Part shown: one piece after another, positions 1 to 7,868 of the stretch
Position numbering within the stretch: position 1 is the first letter of the stretch
How the letters are laid out: every line of letters begins with the position of its first letter
DNA from: Nostocales cyanobacterium LEGE 12452
Lineage (GTDB): Bacteria; Cyanobacteriota; Cyanobacteriia; Cyanobacteriales; Nostocaceae
Length of the DNA: 33,014 nucleotides
Reading direction: 5' to 3'
NCBI GenBank assembly: GCA_015206945.1
Contig: JADEXV010000067.1
Location: 1-33,014, forward strand
Translations under genes and position numbers: made by a program
The notes under the pieces: generated by a model
What the model was told of the DNA's origin: nothing
The model's database searches: none
Seen by the model: the letters and a program-made list of their open reading frames with translations, nothing else

Positions 1-150
1 TACAGTTAACAAGAAATATTCTTGATATGTCAATCCTTATAGTACTTTTAACAGATTATTGATACATTTTTTGGCATTGTTTGATATCTATATCTTAATA
101 ATTTGGCATAACAAGTACTGAAGAGCCTTAATGATTGCAACACAAAAATA

Positions 151-180
151 GAAAAGCCTCCCATTGTGGGAGGCTGAAAA
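151..180 (-). terminator. Rho-independent terminator of the 1039-residue protein gene
   Basis: A perfect 8-bp stem (GCCTCCCA/TGGGAGGC, 156-163 with 167-174) has a 3-base loop. Read on the minus strand it is followed by TTTTCTATTTTT. It lies 30 bp past the stop codon of the gene at 204-3323. Confidence 0.8.
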
Positions 181-203
181 GTTAGCGGAGAAAACTTGTT
201 AAA

Positions 204-3200
204 CTACGGTGTAACTACACCAATCGCTCCTCCTAATGCAGAGAAAATGGCGGAGACGAATGCTGTGGCAAATAGCCACCACGCTGCTGAAGCTGCGGCT
301 TTGCGGGTTTCTTCTGCTTGCCGCTGTGCTTGATGCTTAACCTGTTCTAGACGGCGTTGAGCTTCGTGCTGTATGCGTTCTGCACGTTGCAATACTGTGT
401 TGCGTGCCCGTTCAATTTGGTCGATGATCCGGTTGGCATCTTCTTCGGAGATATCCTCACGAGAACTCATAATTGCCACTAGAGTATCACGGTCAAAGGA
501 GGACAAGCGATCGCGCAGGGCATCAAATCCCGCTTGGGGATCGTCAAAAACTGTGCGAATCTCGCGCTTAATACTATCATAGTTAAGTTCTGGGCGATCC
601 AGGGAGTTGAGATAGTTACGAATGCGGGCAAAAACCCCGTCGATTGCATCTTGAATGCCCCGTTGGATGTTCCGCACTTGTTCGACAAATTGATCCCTTA
701 CGGACACCATATTATCGGCAATCCGTGCGGCTTCTTCATCAGAAATATCTTCCCGAATTTTCAGCAGAGCAATGATGGTATCACGGTCAAAGTGGGAAAG
801 GCGATCGCCAAAACTTTCCACCCCAACTCGCGGATCGTGCAACAATAATTGCAAGTCGCGTTTGATACCTTCAGGATTGAGTTCTTCTTTGCCAGTTTGG
901 CGCAGATACTCTTCCAGATAAGTTTTGAATGTTTCTGCTCTTTGTTGTGTACGGCTAGCTAGGCGACGAGGCGCACGCACAAAGTTACGAATCGAATTCT
1001 GGGTGGAATCAATGATTTCATTGACTTGTTCTTCACTCAAGTCTTGGCGTTGACTGAGTAATTTCACCAGTGTATCTCTGTCTACCTTCGACAAGCGACG
1101 ACGCAGTGCGACGGCTCCCTCTTTGGGATTTTCGAACAATTTGGTCAAATCTCGCTGAATACCTTCTGGATTCAGTTCTTGTTTGCCAGTATTTCGGAGA
1201 TAATCTGCGATCGTTGTTGTCACAGAGTCGTATTGCTCTTTAGCTTTATCGACTACAGCTTGGGGTGTGTGGCGAATATTATGCCAAGACTCTTCAGTAG
1301 CATTGATGATTTGATTAACTTGATCTTCACTCAAATCTTGCCGTTGACTCAACAATTGCACTAAGGTATCACGGTCAAAGCGAGACAAGCGCGCCCGAAT
1401 TGAGCTAATTCCAGCTTGAGGATCTTCCAGTAGCTTTTTGAAGTCGGCACGGATGGCATCAGGATTCAGTTCTGATTTGCCTGTGTTACGCAGATATGAT
1501 TCTACATTCAGCCACAGGGTTTCTGCTTGATATTGTGCTTGTTCTGCTAATCCTTTGGATTCTACCAAGACGCGATCGCGTTGTTTTTCTAACTCATCGA
1601 CAATGCTATCTACTTCATATAACTGGACATCATTACGCTGTAGCAATATCTGCCGAATTTCTTGGCGGTCAAGGTGCGCTAGCCGCAATGTCAGGGTTTC
1701 ATAATCTGCCTCTGAGTCTTCCAACAGAGGTTTAAAATTCTGCTCAATGCCTTCGGGTGTCAAATCTGCCTTGGGAGTAACCAGCAGATAACTTTCTACT
1801 GCGCGTTGCAAGTCTTGAACTATATCTCTTTCTTCAATAGCTCTGACTGTTATTAGCACTTCTTGGCGGACAGTTTCTAGCTGATTTGCAATGCGTTGAA
1901 TTTGGCCTTGAGTAAGCAATCCCCGTTGTTGCAACATTTTGACGAAATCATTGCGGGATAGTCGTTCTAGTTCCCGACGGACGATTCCAGGATCAGCTGC
2001 TGGGTCGTAGATGACATCATGAAATTCTTGGGCAATTCTTTCTGGACTCAGTTGCCAAGCATAAGTATTGTACAGGTAGTTTTCGACATCAGCCCGAATT
2101 GGGCTATAGGGTTGTGATGGTGTTGGCAAGCCTAACTTATCTGCTTGTTCGGTGACTTTATCTTTAGCGCTAGTGAGACTACCTAAGATTTTTTCCACAT
2201 CCAAATCAGACAAATCTGTGCGTCCCAACACAATGCCGGTTAAGGCAGATAGTCCTTGCTGGAGTGTACTTTGAATTGGCCCGGTAGCTGCCTTTTGGTC
2301 AGATTCTTTGGAGCTACTCTTTTCTGCTAATAACCGTTCCAGCTTGGCGTTGAGTTCATCTGTTTTGCTTTGTCCTGGTGGAAGTGATTTCAGATAATCC
2401 ATCAACTCACCCAAACGGTCTTCGGTGGGTGGTTGCTGACTTACCACTTGTTGCCAAACTTTATACAAGGTATCAGCAATGCGGTTAACATCTTTTTTGG
2501 AAAGATCGGTGCGGCTGCTGACTAACTCGATAAACTTTTGGCGGTCGATGTTGCGGATATCTGGAGTCCCCGCGATCGCTTTTAATTGGGGATCGTTGAG
2601 TAAATTTTCAAAATCACTCCGAATCTTTGACACATCGAGTTCTGGAGGACGGATCTTTTCTAAGTAATCTTCAATGTTTTCCCGGATACTCACGGGGTCG
2701 ATGGCGCTTCCTAGTTCTCGACGGACAGCGGCGGCAGCGGCTTCGGCTGTGGCTACCACTTGATTATTCACAGCTTTAGCGCCTAGTGCGGCGGTAGCAG
2801 TCCCCATAATTGCCTGAAACCCAGATGTTGCCGTATTGACAACTGAGCCAATTAAGGAGCCGACTGTGGTGGAACTTACCCAAACTAGGAGCAAAAAGTA
2901 AGCACCCCAAATCACCAAACCGAGAGTCGCTCCCAATCCTCGGTCTGAGATCACAAGGCTCAATTTTACTGCTAAATAAGAAGCGATTAATAAGGCGATC
3001 GTTACAGTAAATAATGTCCAAATACCTACTGCTGTGCCGATTTTGCGAATGCTGCCGCCCAAACTTCCAACTTCCCCATTATCTGAATCCGAATCAGATG
3101 AGTGCCCCAGGTAGGAAATACCGGCTGCAAGGGAGAGATTAGTTAGAACTAATTGGAAAGCAAAGGCTAGAATCACACCGGAGATTAAAGCTACAAAAAA

Positions 3201-3323
3201 CCGCGGCCCAGAAATGAGAGCCGAGGCCTGTGCTGGTGTGACATTTGAGGGTTCTACTTGAACCTGTGCAAACCATAATAGTGGTTTATAGAGTCCCACC
3301 ATGATTTCCGTACTTTGGAACAT
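204..3323 (-). CDS. Large membrane-anchored protein with seven ~73-residue helical repeats, function unknown
   Basis: A 1039-residue protein that I cannot assign a function. Three hydrophobic segments lie near the N-terminus (about residues 42-72, 95-125, 128-160) and one at the C-terminus (about 1010-1035). Between them are about seven copies of a ~73-residue unit spaced by charged helical linkers. The unit reads roughly YL..TGK.ELNP..I..DL..LL.DP, then RLS.FDRDTLV.LLSQR.DLSEE.VN.I. The last four copies are the most alike, the first three diverged. The C-terminal linker is rich in Gln, Arg, Glu and Ala and looks coiled-coil. The ATG at 3323 has a GAAGGAA ribosome site 6-8 bases upstream. It is monocistronic, with its own terminator. 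The layout suggests a rod tethered to a membrane at both ends, which is inference. Similar cyanobacterial proteins may carry transporter labels that this repeat structure would not support. Confidence 0.85.
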   Translation of the reverse strand: MFQSTEIMVGLYKPLLWFAQVQVEPSNVTPAQASALISGPRFFVALISGVILAFAFQLVLTNLSLAAGISYLGHSSDSDSDNGEVGSLGGSIRKIGTAVGIWTLFTVTIALLIASYLAVKLSLVISDRGLGATLGLVIWGAYFLLLVWVSSTTVGSLIGSVVNTATSGFQAIMGTATAALGAKAVNNQVVATAEAAAAAVRRELGSAIDPVSIRENIEDYLEKIRPPELDVSKIRSDFENLLNDPQLKAIAGTPDIRNIDRQKFIELVSSRTDLSKKDVNRIADTLYKVWQQVVSQQPPTEDRLGELMDYLKSLPPGQSKTDELNAKLERLLAEKSSSKESDQKAATGPIQSTLQQGLSALTGIVLGRTDLSDLDVEKILGSLTSAKDKVTEQADKLGLPTPSQPYSPIRADVENYLYNTYAWQLSPERIAQEFHDVIYDPAADPGIVRRELERLSRNDFVKMLQQRGLLTQGQIQRIANQLETVRQEVLITVRAIEERDIVQDLQRAVESYLLVTPKADLTPEGIEQNFKPLLEDSEADYETLTLRLAHLDRQEIRQILLQRNDVQLYEVDSIVDELEKQRDRVLVESKGLAEQAQYQAETLWLNVESYLRNTGKSELNPDAIRADFKKLLEDPQAGISSIRARLSRFDRDTLVQLLSQRQDLSEDQVNQIINATEESWHNIRHTPQAVVDKAKEQYDSVTTTIADYLRNTGKQELNPEGIQRDLTKLFENPKEGAVALRRRLSKVDRDTLVKLLSQRQDLSEEQVNEIIDSTQNSIRNFVRAPRRLASRTQQRAETFKTYLEEYLRQTGKEELNPEGIKRDLQLLLHDPRVGVESFGDRLSHFDRDTIIALLKIREDISDEEAARIADNMVSVRDQFVEQVRNIQRGIQDAIDGVFARIRNYLNSLDRPELNYDSIKREIRTVFDDPQAGFDALRDRLSSFDRDTLVAIMSSREDISEEDANRIIDQIERARNTVLQRAERIQHEAQRRLEQVKHQAQRQAEETRKAAASAAWWLFATAFVSAIFSALGGAIGVVTP

Positions 3324-3878
3324 TGTATTTCCTTCTACCTACTAAGTTTAAATTTGGGGGAATTAAGAATTTCTTGAGAAGCAACTCTTAGTATTTATGT
3401 TTCTACCTATGGCAATACCTAACTCTTTAGATCAGAATCGTGGAATTTAGCTGTTTAAAGCATCTCTCTAAAGGTTGAAAAGTGTATCCAGCGGAAGATA
3501 TAACTTTTATTATCTCTCGGTGTGAATCTTCATCAAATTGCCACTTGCTATTAATTATGCTAGCTAATTTTTAATTTTTAATTGCTTATTTGTAGCGATT
3601 GATTCTGTTTAAATTCTAGTTCGCTTGTAAAAAATTTACATTTATTTACATATTTATTTTTAGTCACCCTCTCAAGGTGGATTTGCCTAAAAAAATACAT
3701 TTCTGATAATCGTCCAGAAGAAGTGCCTGTGGTTTGTACCCATAGACAGAAATAAGTCTAGTTATAAACAGCTACATTAAAGTTAACAAATGAATAGTTG
3801 ATGTTTGTGACGTTTTACGCATAGTTGGCTACTAGAACATTAAACACCTGAAAAATTACTAGATATTGGAGAAAAAAA
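3324..3878. other. Divergent intergenic region, 555 bp
   Basis: This AT-rich spacer lies between the minus-strand repeat protein and the plus-strand hli gene, so promoters for both must be here. The one element I can name is the HLR1 site at 3635-3652. I see no coding frame with a plausible start and no repeat of note. Confidence 0.6.
3635..3652 (+). promoter_or_regulatory. HLR1 (RpaB-type) high-light regulatory element
   Basis: The bases TTTACATTTATTTACATA match the published HLR1 consensus completely: two (G/T)TTACA(T/A)(T/A) half-sites separated by 2 bases. HLR1 is bound by the response regulator RpaB and controls hli and other high-light genes in cyanobacteria. It lies 227 bp before the hli start and about 310 bp before the divergent gene. 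The match is seen directly; binding is inferred. Confidence 0.65.
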
Positions 3879-4091
3879 ATGGCAACTCAAGAAACTCGTC
3901 CTTCTACTGATTTACCACCTGTTGCAGCAGAATACAACGGCGTAGATCGTAATGCATTTCTGTTTGGCTGGACACCTCAAGCCGAAATCTGGAATGGTCG
4001 CTTGGCAGCAATTGGTTTTCTAGCCTATTTACTTTGGGATTTGGCTGGTTATAGCGTCTTACGGGATGTGCTACACCTAATCGGATATTAG
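3879..4091 (+). CDS. hli: High-light-inducible protein (one-helix CAB/ELIP/HLIP family)
   Basis: A 70-residue thylakoid membrane protein of the Hli/Scp family. These proteins bind chlorophyll a and carotenoid, associate with photosystem II assembly intermediates and dissipate excess energy under stress. The family signature is at residues 34-45 (AEIWNGRLAAIGF region), with the ExxNGR pigment-binding motif. It is followed by a single transmembrane helix (about 42-60). The hydrophilic N-terminus of about 30 residues fits the family. The ATG at 3879 has a GGAG ribosome site at 3868-3871. An HLR1 element upstream agrees with light-stress control. The gene stands alone, with a hairpin downstream. 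Confidence 0.93.
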   Translation: MATQETRPSTDLPPVAAEYNGVDRNAFLFGWTPQAEIWNGRLAAIGFLAYLLWDLAGYSVLRDVLHLIGY

Positions 4092-4145
4092 CAATAGGTG
4101 AGGATTGATAAGTAATTGGGTATAAATAAAGATAATACCCATAAA

Positions 4146-4169
4146 CCCGGCTTCTCAACATAAGTCGGG
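4146..4169 (+). terminator. Probable hli terminator hairpin
   Basis: An 8-bp stem with one wobble (CCCGGCTT/AAGTCGGG, 4146-4153 with 4162-4169) lies 55 bp past the hli stop. The downstream base run is only moderately T-rich, so termination strength is uncertain. Confidence 0.5.
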
Positions 4170-4218
4170 GATTTATCTCCTCAGCATTTTATATTTAATT
4201 AGGTTGACCAAATAATTA

Positions 4219-4383
4219 CTAATTCGTAATTTTTAATTCGTAATTTCCGAAGTTACAAGTTCTTGTCATAATCTTTGATTTTGTGGTCTGCACGACATTC
4301 ACGAACTGGCTACCACTACACTATCACTGATAAGTCCAAGAGCTACTACTGATTGGAATTACAAGTTATCAATTACGAATTAG
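4219..4383. repeat. 165-bp segment bounded by 13-bp inverted repeats
   Basis: CTAATTCGTAATT (4219-4231) is repeated in perfect inverse as AATTACGAATTAG (4371-4383), with an extra AATTCGTAATT copy at 4235-4245. The segment fills most of the 308-bp gap between hli and the permease and holds no gene. It could be a MITE-like element or simply AT-rich repeats; I see no target duplication. Confidence 0.35.
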
Positions 4384-4399
4384 TTTGATCCTTTGCTAT

Positions 4400-5737
4400 C
4401 TAAAGCAAAAAGCGAACTAACACGTAAAAAGCCGAAGCTACCAGTTGTAATATCATCACTGGAATACCGTAGTGTAAAAAAGTTTTAAATGAGATGCGGC
4501 GTCCATGCTGCTCAGAAATTCCGGCAGCTACGATATTAGATGATGCTCCTACTAGTGTGCCATTACCTCCCAAAGTTGCACCAAACATCATTGCATAAAA
4601 CAGTGGTAATACTTCTGGCGGAAACTGTCCTTGAAAGTCTTGTGCTAAAACTTCTGCGGGTGCTAATCCGACAGTAACAACATATTGTTTGAGTAATGGT
4701 ACCATCCCCACCACTAAAGGAATATTAGGCACTACGCTAGATAATATCCCCACAGAAAATAATAAAACTAGGGAACCCAAGATAATATTTTTTCCTAAAA
4801 TTACTGCTAATACTCCTGATAAACTATTAATTACACCTGTTTTTTCTAGCCCTCCAATCAGCACAAAAATACTCATAAAAAATATTAATGTACTCCAGTC
4901 TACATCCCGCAAAATATTGTTAACTGAATCGATTTTGCTATGGTGAGATAAAAGCAAAGCTAAAGCTGCTCCTAACAAAGCTGCGGCAGCAGGCGAGACT
5001 GGAACTGGTAAAGTTTCTCCAATAACAAAAAATAGCAAGACGAAAAAAACAATAACTGCACCGACGCTTAAAGCTCGTGGGTGATTTATTTCTGGGTGTG
5101 GCAGTTCTTCAAGATTATCTAACTGTGTATTCCAAATTTTGCGGAATAAAAACGGTAGTGTTGCAATCACTATGACAATAGCAATTACTCCCCCTAAACT
5201 CAACTTCAATAAATAATCTGTAAAGCTGATATTTACAGCATCTCCAACAATAAATGTAGCTGGATCTCCAACTAATGTCAGGAGTCCGGCACTATTAGCA
5301 ACAAACACCATTAAAATCAACAAGGGTACAAAATTTATCCCAACTTCCTGCGCCATTGGTGGAATTAAAGGTGCTAGTAACATTACTGTTGTGGCATTCG
5401 GCAATACTGCACAGATGGGCGTAACAATAGCCACAATACCCAGTAATAGACGCTTGCCTTGTCCTTTAGCTATGAGTACTATTTGAGTAGCTAAATAATC
5501 AAATATCTTGGTAGGCTCAAAAGCCCGCACTAACACCATAACTCCAAAGAATAAACCGAGTGTTCCATGACTATTGCCGATGTAACCAACAGCTTCTTGT
5601 AAAGTCATCACGTTGGTAAAAACTAATAACAATGCTCCCAATAATGCCGCAATGGTCAGATGTACCCATTCTGTCATTACTAAGATAATGACGCTTATAA
5701 ATGTAACCACACTGAGGATTGCTTGCCAGCTTTCCAC
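4400..5737 (-). CDS. ArsB/NhaD superfamily (SLC13/CitM-like, P-protein type) permease
   Basis: A 445-residue integral membrane protein with about 11-12 hydrophobic segments and no large soluble domain. The sequence LTLVGDPATFIVGDAVNISF in the first half and GNGTLVGASSNIVAAG near the C-terminus are the two inverted-repeat substrate-loop motifs of the ion transporter superfamily (ArsB, NhaD, CitM, P protein). This fixes the family but not the substrate: anions, dicarboxylate, arsenite or Na+/H+ exchange all occur. The start is GTG at 5737 with a strong GGGAGG ribosome site 6 bases upstream. It lies 105 bp downstream of a universal stress protein gene, on the same strand, with a hairpin between. 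Both follow a c-di-AMP riboswitch, and c-di-AMP is known to control ion and osmolyte transport. An ion-transport role is therefore a reasonable inference. Confidence 0.85.
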   Translation of the reverse strand: MESWQAILSVVTFISVIILVMTEWVHLTIAALLGALLLVFTNVMTLQEAVGYIGNSHGTLGLFFGVMVLVRAFEPTKIFDYLATQIVLIAKGQGKRLLLGIVAIVTPICAVLPNATTVMLLAPLIPPMAQEVGINFVPLLILMVFVANSAGLLTLVGDPATFIVGDAVNISFTDYLLKLSLGGVIAIVIVIATLPFLFRKIWNTQLDNLEELPHPEINHPRALSVGAVIVFFVLLFFVIGETLPVPVSPAAAALLGAALALLLSHHSKIDSVNNILRDVDWSTLIFFMSIFVLIGGLEKTGVINSLSGVLAVILGKNIILGSLVLLFSVGILSSVVPNIPLVVGMVPLLKQYVVTVGLAPAEVLAQDFQGQFPPEVLPLFYAMMFGATLGGNGTLVGASSNIVAAGISEQHGRRISFKTFLHYGIPVMILQLVASAFYVLVRFLL

Positions 5738-5764
5738 ACCCTACCTCCCTAAGTTTTTTTAGTA

Positions 5765-5793
5765 GCGAAAAAAGCCACCTAGTTGTAGGTGAC
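5765..5793 (-). terminator. Hairpin between the stress protein gene and the permease gene
   Basis: CACCTA/TAGGTG (5776-5781 with 5786-5791) closes a 4-base loop. Read on the minus strand it is followed by GGCTTTTTTCG. It lies about 50 bp past the stress protein stop and just before the permease ribosome site, so it could act as a partial terminator that sets the ratio of the two products. Confidence 0.6.
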
Positions 5794-5842
5794 TTCTCTA
5801 TCATTACAATTAGATAAAAATTACTGAAATTCTTAACAGTGA

Positions 5843-6478
5843 TTATTCATCAATACAACTAGGAATACCCAAAACGGCGCAGGGGAAATTAGAACCTAGT
5901 GCCTCAATCATCGGATGATTAACAGAGTTGCAACCGAGAAGCAGAATATCAGCAGCTTCTGATTCAACAACTTTGGTAAGTTCTGTAGCAATGGAGCCAA
6001 ACCGCAAATGAGATTTGAAAGAACCCTGCCATTCTTCAGCCAGACTTCGAGCTTGCCAGAGAATTATATCTGCTTGTTGTAGGGGAGCGATCGCTGTCTG
6101 TAATTTTGGTTGAGTTAATACCTGTGTGCCAGACTTTGATACTTCACTGATTTGACACTCCAATGAAGGCTGTTGTTGTGGAAAAGTCAAGATATTTGGA
6201 TACTGACTACTTTGATTATCTTCTATTACATAAACGGCTTGAACTGTAACTTCTGCATTAGTGGCTAAACGCGTTTGATGGGCAATCCAAAAGGCAATAT
6301 CTAATGCTGTATGACTTTCAGGAGATGCGTCATAACCAACAATTAGATCAACTGCTTTTGAGCTTTGAGGTTTTTTAGAAAGAGGTTTTTTTGGTTCTGG
6401 CAACAGTACCATTTGTTCAATTAAGTCATCTCGACCTGTGGCACTTTGCAGACGCGCTAACATTGGCTTAATTTGCAC
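5843..6478 (-). CDS. Universal stress protein (UspA family)
   Basis: A cytoplasmic protein of 211 residues. The Usp fold is recognisable from VDLIVGYDASPESHTALDIA, the first strand and following helix, and from the late ADILLLGCNSVNH segment. The usual nucleotide-binding G-2x-G-9x-G(S/T) pattern is not clean, so ATP binding is uncertain. I chose GTG at 6478 because GGGAGAAG lies 7-8 bases upstream. A longer reading from a TTG at 6529 has no ribosome site, and an inner ATG at 6463 also lacks one. An insert of about 40 residues between the core strands makes it longer than single-domain Usp proteins. It lies between riboswitch 1 and the permease gene, on the same strand. A paired stress-protein/permease role is inferred from position only. 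Confidence 0.82.
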   Translation of the reverse strand: MQIKPMLARLQSATGRDDLIEQMVLLPEPKKPLSKKPQSSKAVDLIVGYDASPESHTALDIAFWIAHQTRLATNAEVTVQAVYVIEDNQSSQYPNILTFPQQQPSLECQISEVSKSGTQVLTQPKLQTAIAPLQQADIILWQARSLAEEWQGSFKSHLRFGSIATELTKVVESEAADILLLGCNSVNHPMIEALGSNFPCAVLGIPSCIDE

Positions 6479-6529
6479 AGCTTTACTTCTCCCAATGAAA
6501 TGAATTAGTAATGAGAAGCAGGGGGACAA

Positions 6530-6675
6530 ATTTTGGATTTTGGATTTCGGCTTACCTCGGCTCCCTTCTCTACGAGAGGCTGCGCCAACAACTGCGCCCT
6601 TGGACTACGCTCAGGACAGGCTCAGGGCAAGCAGCTCGGCACAAGTCGCTCAGTCGAACGATTTTGGATTGAGTG
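6530..6675. repeat. GC-rich intergenic repeat block before the stress protein gene
   Basis: A GC-rich stretch (about 6555-6655) with several short inverted repeats, such as CTCTACGAGAG, is bracketed by near-direct repeats of ATTTTGGATT (about 6532-6545 and 6660-6671). It lies in an otherwise AT-rich leader between riboswitch 1 and the stress protein start. It looks like an inserted dispersed repeat of the kind common in Nostoc genomes; it has no coding frame. Confidence 0.45.
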
Positions 6676-6710
6676 AGGATAACCAAAATTTCAAATCTTA
6701 AATCAGTCAA

Positions 6711-6757
6711 GGAAACCCCAATAATAACTGTATTACAGCCAAAGTCTTGGGGGTTCC
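6711..6757 (-). promoter_or_regulatory. Possible expression-platform hairpin of riboswitch 1
   Basis: GGAACCCCC and GGGGTTTCC (minus strand) pair over 8 of 9 positions around a loop that holds a small CTGT/ACAG hairpin. The 5' arm directly follows and partly overlaps the 3' strand of the riboswitch stem (GGAAGG), so the two could compete. There is no strong U run after it, so true termination is doubtful. Confidence 0.35.
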
Positions 6758-6955
6758 TTCCATTGCCTACGGAGTTAGCTGACGGGCTAAGACTGGAAGG
6801 TGTCTCTCTCTTAGCAGTACTGAGTACTGAGTGCTGAGTGCTGAGTTAATATTAATAATTCCTAACTCTTAACTCCTCACTTTCTCTGAGATACGCCCCA
6901 AACATTGGTTCCTCCGTTCCAAATCCAGCTTTCATGAATTTGAATTAGGCTACCC
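6756..6955 (-). promoter_or_regulatory. c-di-AMP riboswitch (ydaO/yuaA class), copy 1
   Basis: The minus strand reads in order GCCTAATTC, AACGGAGGAACCAA, TTTGGGGCGTATCTC, then AGCCCGTCAGCTAACTCCG and TAGGCAATGGAAGG. These match the conserved blocks of the ydaO class: GCC.AAUCC, ACGGAGGAACC, GGGGU.AAUCU, CCGUCAGCUAACUCCG and GGCAAU. The last domain is closed by CCTTCCA/TGGAAGG. In copy 2 the same stem is CTCTCA/TGAGAG, so pairing is kept by compensatory changes. It begins about 24 bases past the stop of the ABC ATPase gene and precedes the stress protein and permease genes. Most ydaO-class switches turn expression off when c-di-AMP is high; direction here is not shown. Confidence 0.88.
6816..6846. 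repeat. Heptamer tandem repeat (STRR-type) inside riboswitch 1
   Basis: Four copies of AGT(A/G)CTG lie head to tail (6816-6843) with a partial fifth. This is the short tandemly repeated repetitive class typical of heterocystous cyanobacteria. It falls in the variable arm of the riboswitch between the GGGG.GUAUCUC block and the 3' domain. Confidence 0.85.
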
Positions 6956-6978
6956 ACTAAAAAAAATGATAATCTAAT

Positions 6979-7818
6979 TTACTCGTCTTGGGCAAAATAT
7001 CGATCGAGGAAATTTAGGGCGTGGTTGCGGAGTTCAAAATACTCTTTTGAGTTTCGCATGGCGGCGCGATCGCGTGGATGCTCAAAAGGAACTTTTAAAA
7101 TCTCTCCTATACTAGCAGCTGGGCCATTGGTCATCAAGACGATGCGATCGGACATATAAATTGCTTCATCTACATCGTGGGTAATCATCATCACTGCCTG
7201 ACGATTATTTTCCCAAATATCCAATACCTGCCGTTGTAATTTGCCACGAGTTAGTGCATCTAGCGCCCCAAAAGGTTCATCCATCAGCAACATTTTGGGA
7301 CGAATTGCTAAAGCTCTGGCAATACCTACTCTTTGTTTCATACCTCCAGAGATTTCATCAGGATATTTGTCAGCCGCCGCCGTCAAGTTTACCATTGCTA
7401 AGTGTTGATTTACAATGCTAATTTTTTCAGCCCGATTAGCATTTTTTAGCACTTCATCCACAGCTAACCGGATATTTTCTCTTACGGTTAACCAAGGTAA
7501 CAGCGAATAGTTCTGAAATACCATCATCCTTTCGGCTCCTGGCTCACGAATTTCTTTTCCATCTAGCCTTACTGAGCCGGAAGTCGCTTTTTCTAAACCC
7601 GCTACTATCTTTAGTAGAGTCGATTTTCCACAACCAGAGTGACCAATTACAGAAATATATTCATCTTCACCAATCGTTAGATTAACTCCATCTAAAACGA
7701 CAAAGTTATCTTTATCAGGTGTCGGATAAGACTTGACTAAATTTTCAATTTCTAAAAATCCAGGACGGGGGAGAACTCCAGTCTGGGTATTAATAGGCAA
7801 TGAGGTATATTCCATCAT
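6979..7818 (-). CDS. ABC importer ATP-binding subunit (NrtD/SsuB/TauB type)
   Basis: A 279-residue ATPase of the nitrate/sulfonate/taurine class that would drive the permease encoded upstream. Visible motifs: Walker A GHSGCGKST (about residue 60), Q-loop VFQNYSLLPW, signature ISGGMKQR, Walker B MLLMDEP, and the switch histidine in MITHD. I chose ATG at 7818 because GGGAG lies 6 bases upstream; a TTG one codon earlier is less likely. It is the last gene of the importer set, 50 bp past the binding-protein gene. There is no NrtC-like fusion ATPase next to it, so the transporter would use two copies of this subunit. Riboswitch 1 starts 24 bp after its stop with no terminator between. Confidence 0.92.
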   Translation of the reverse strand: MMEYTSLPINTQTGVLPRPGFLEIENLVKSYPTPDKDNFVVLDGVNLTIGEDEYISVIGHSGCGKSTLLKIVAGLEKATSGSVRLDGKEIREPGAERMMVFQNYSLLPWLTVRENIRLAVDEVLKNANRAEKISIVNQHLAMVNLTAAADKYPDEISGGMKQRVGIARALAIRPKMLLMDEPFGALDALTRGKLQRQVLDIWENNRQAVMMITHDVDEAIYMSDRIVLMTNGPAASIGEILKVPFEHPRDRAAMRNSKEYFELRNHALNFLDRYFAQDE

Positions 7819-7868
7819 CAAATGCTCCCGAAATAATTAAGTCATCAGTCAATATTTGAACTTGGGAT

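Noticed and set aside
3904..4161. Frame antisense to hli
   Set aside because: It covers the well-supported hli gene and has no recognisable content.
5571..5804. Overlapping minus-strand frame across the permease start
   Set aside because: It is an out-of-frame shadow of the permease gene with no family features.
6816..6846. Tandem heptamers as a possible CRISPR or regulatory binding array
   Set aside because: Units are head to tail without spacers and match the STRR class; the same occurs at 10414-10445.
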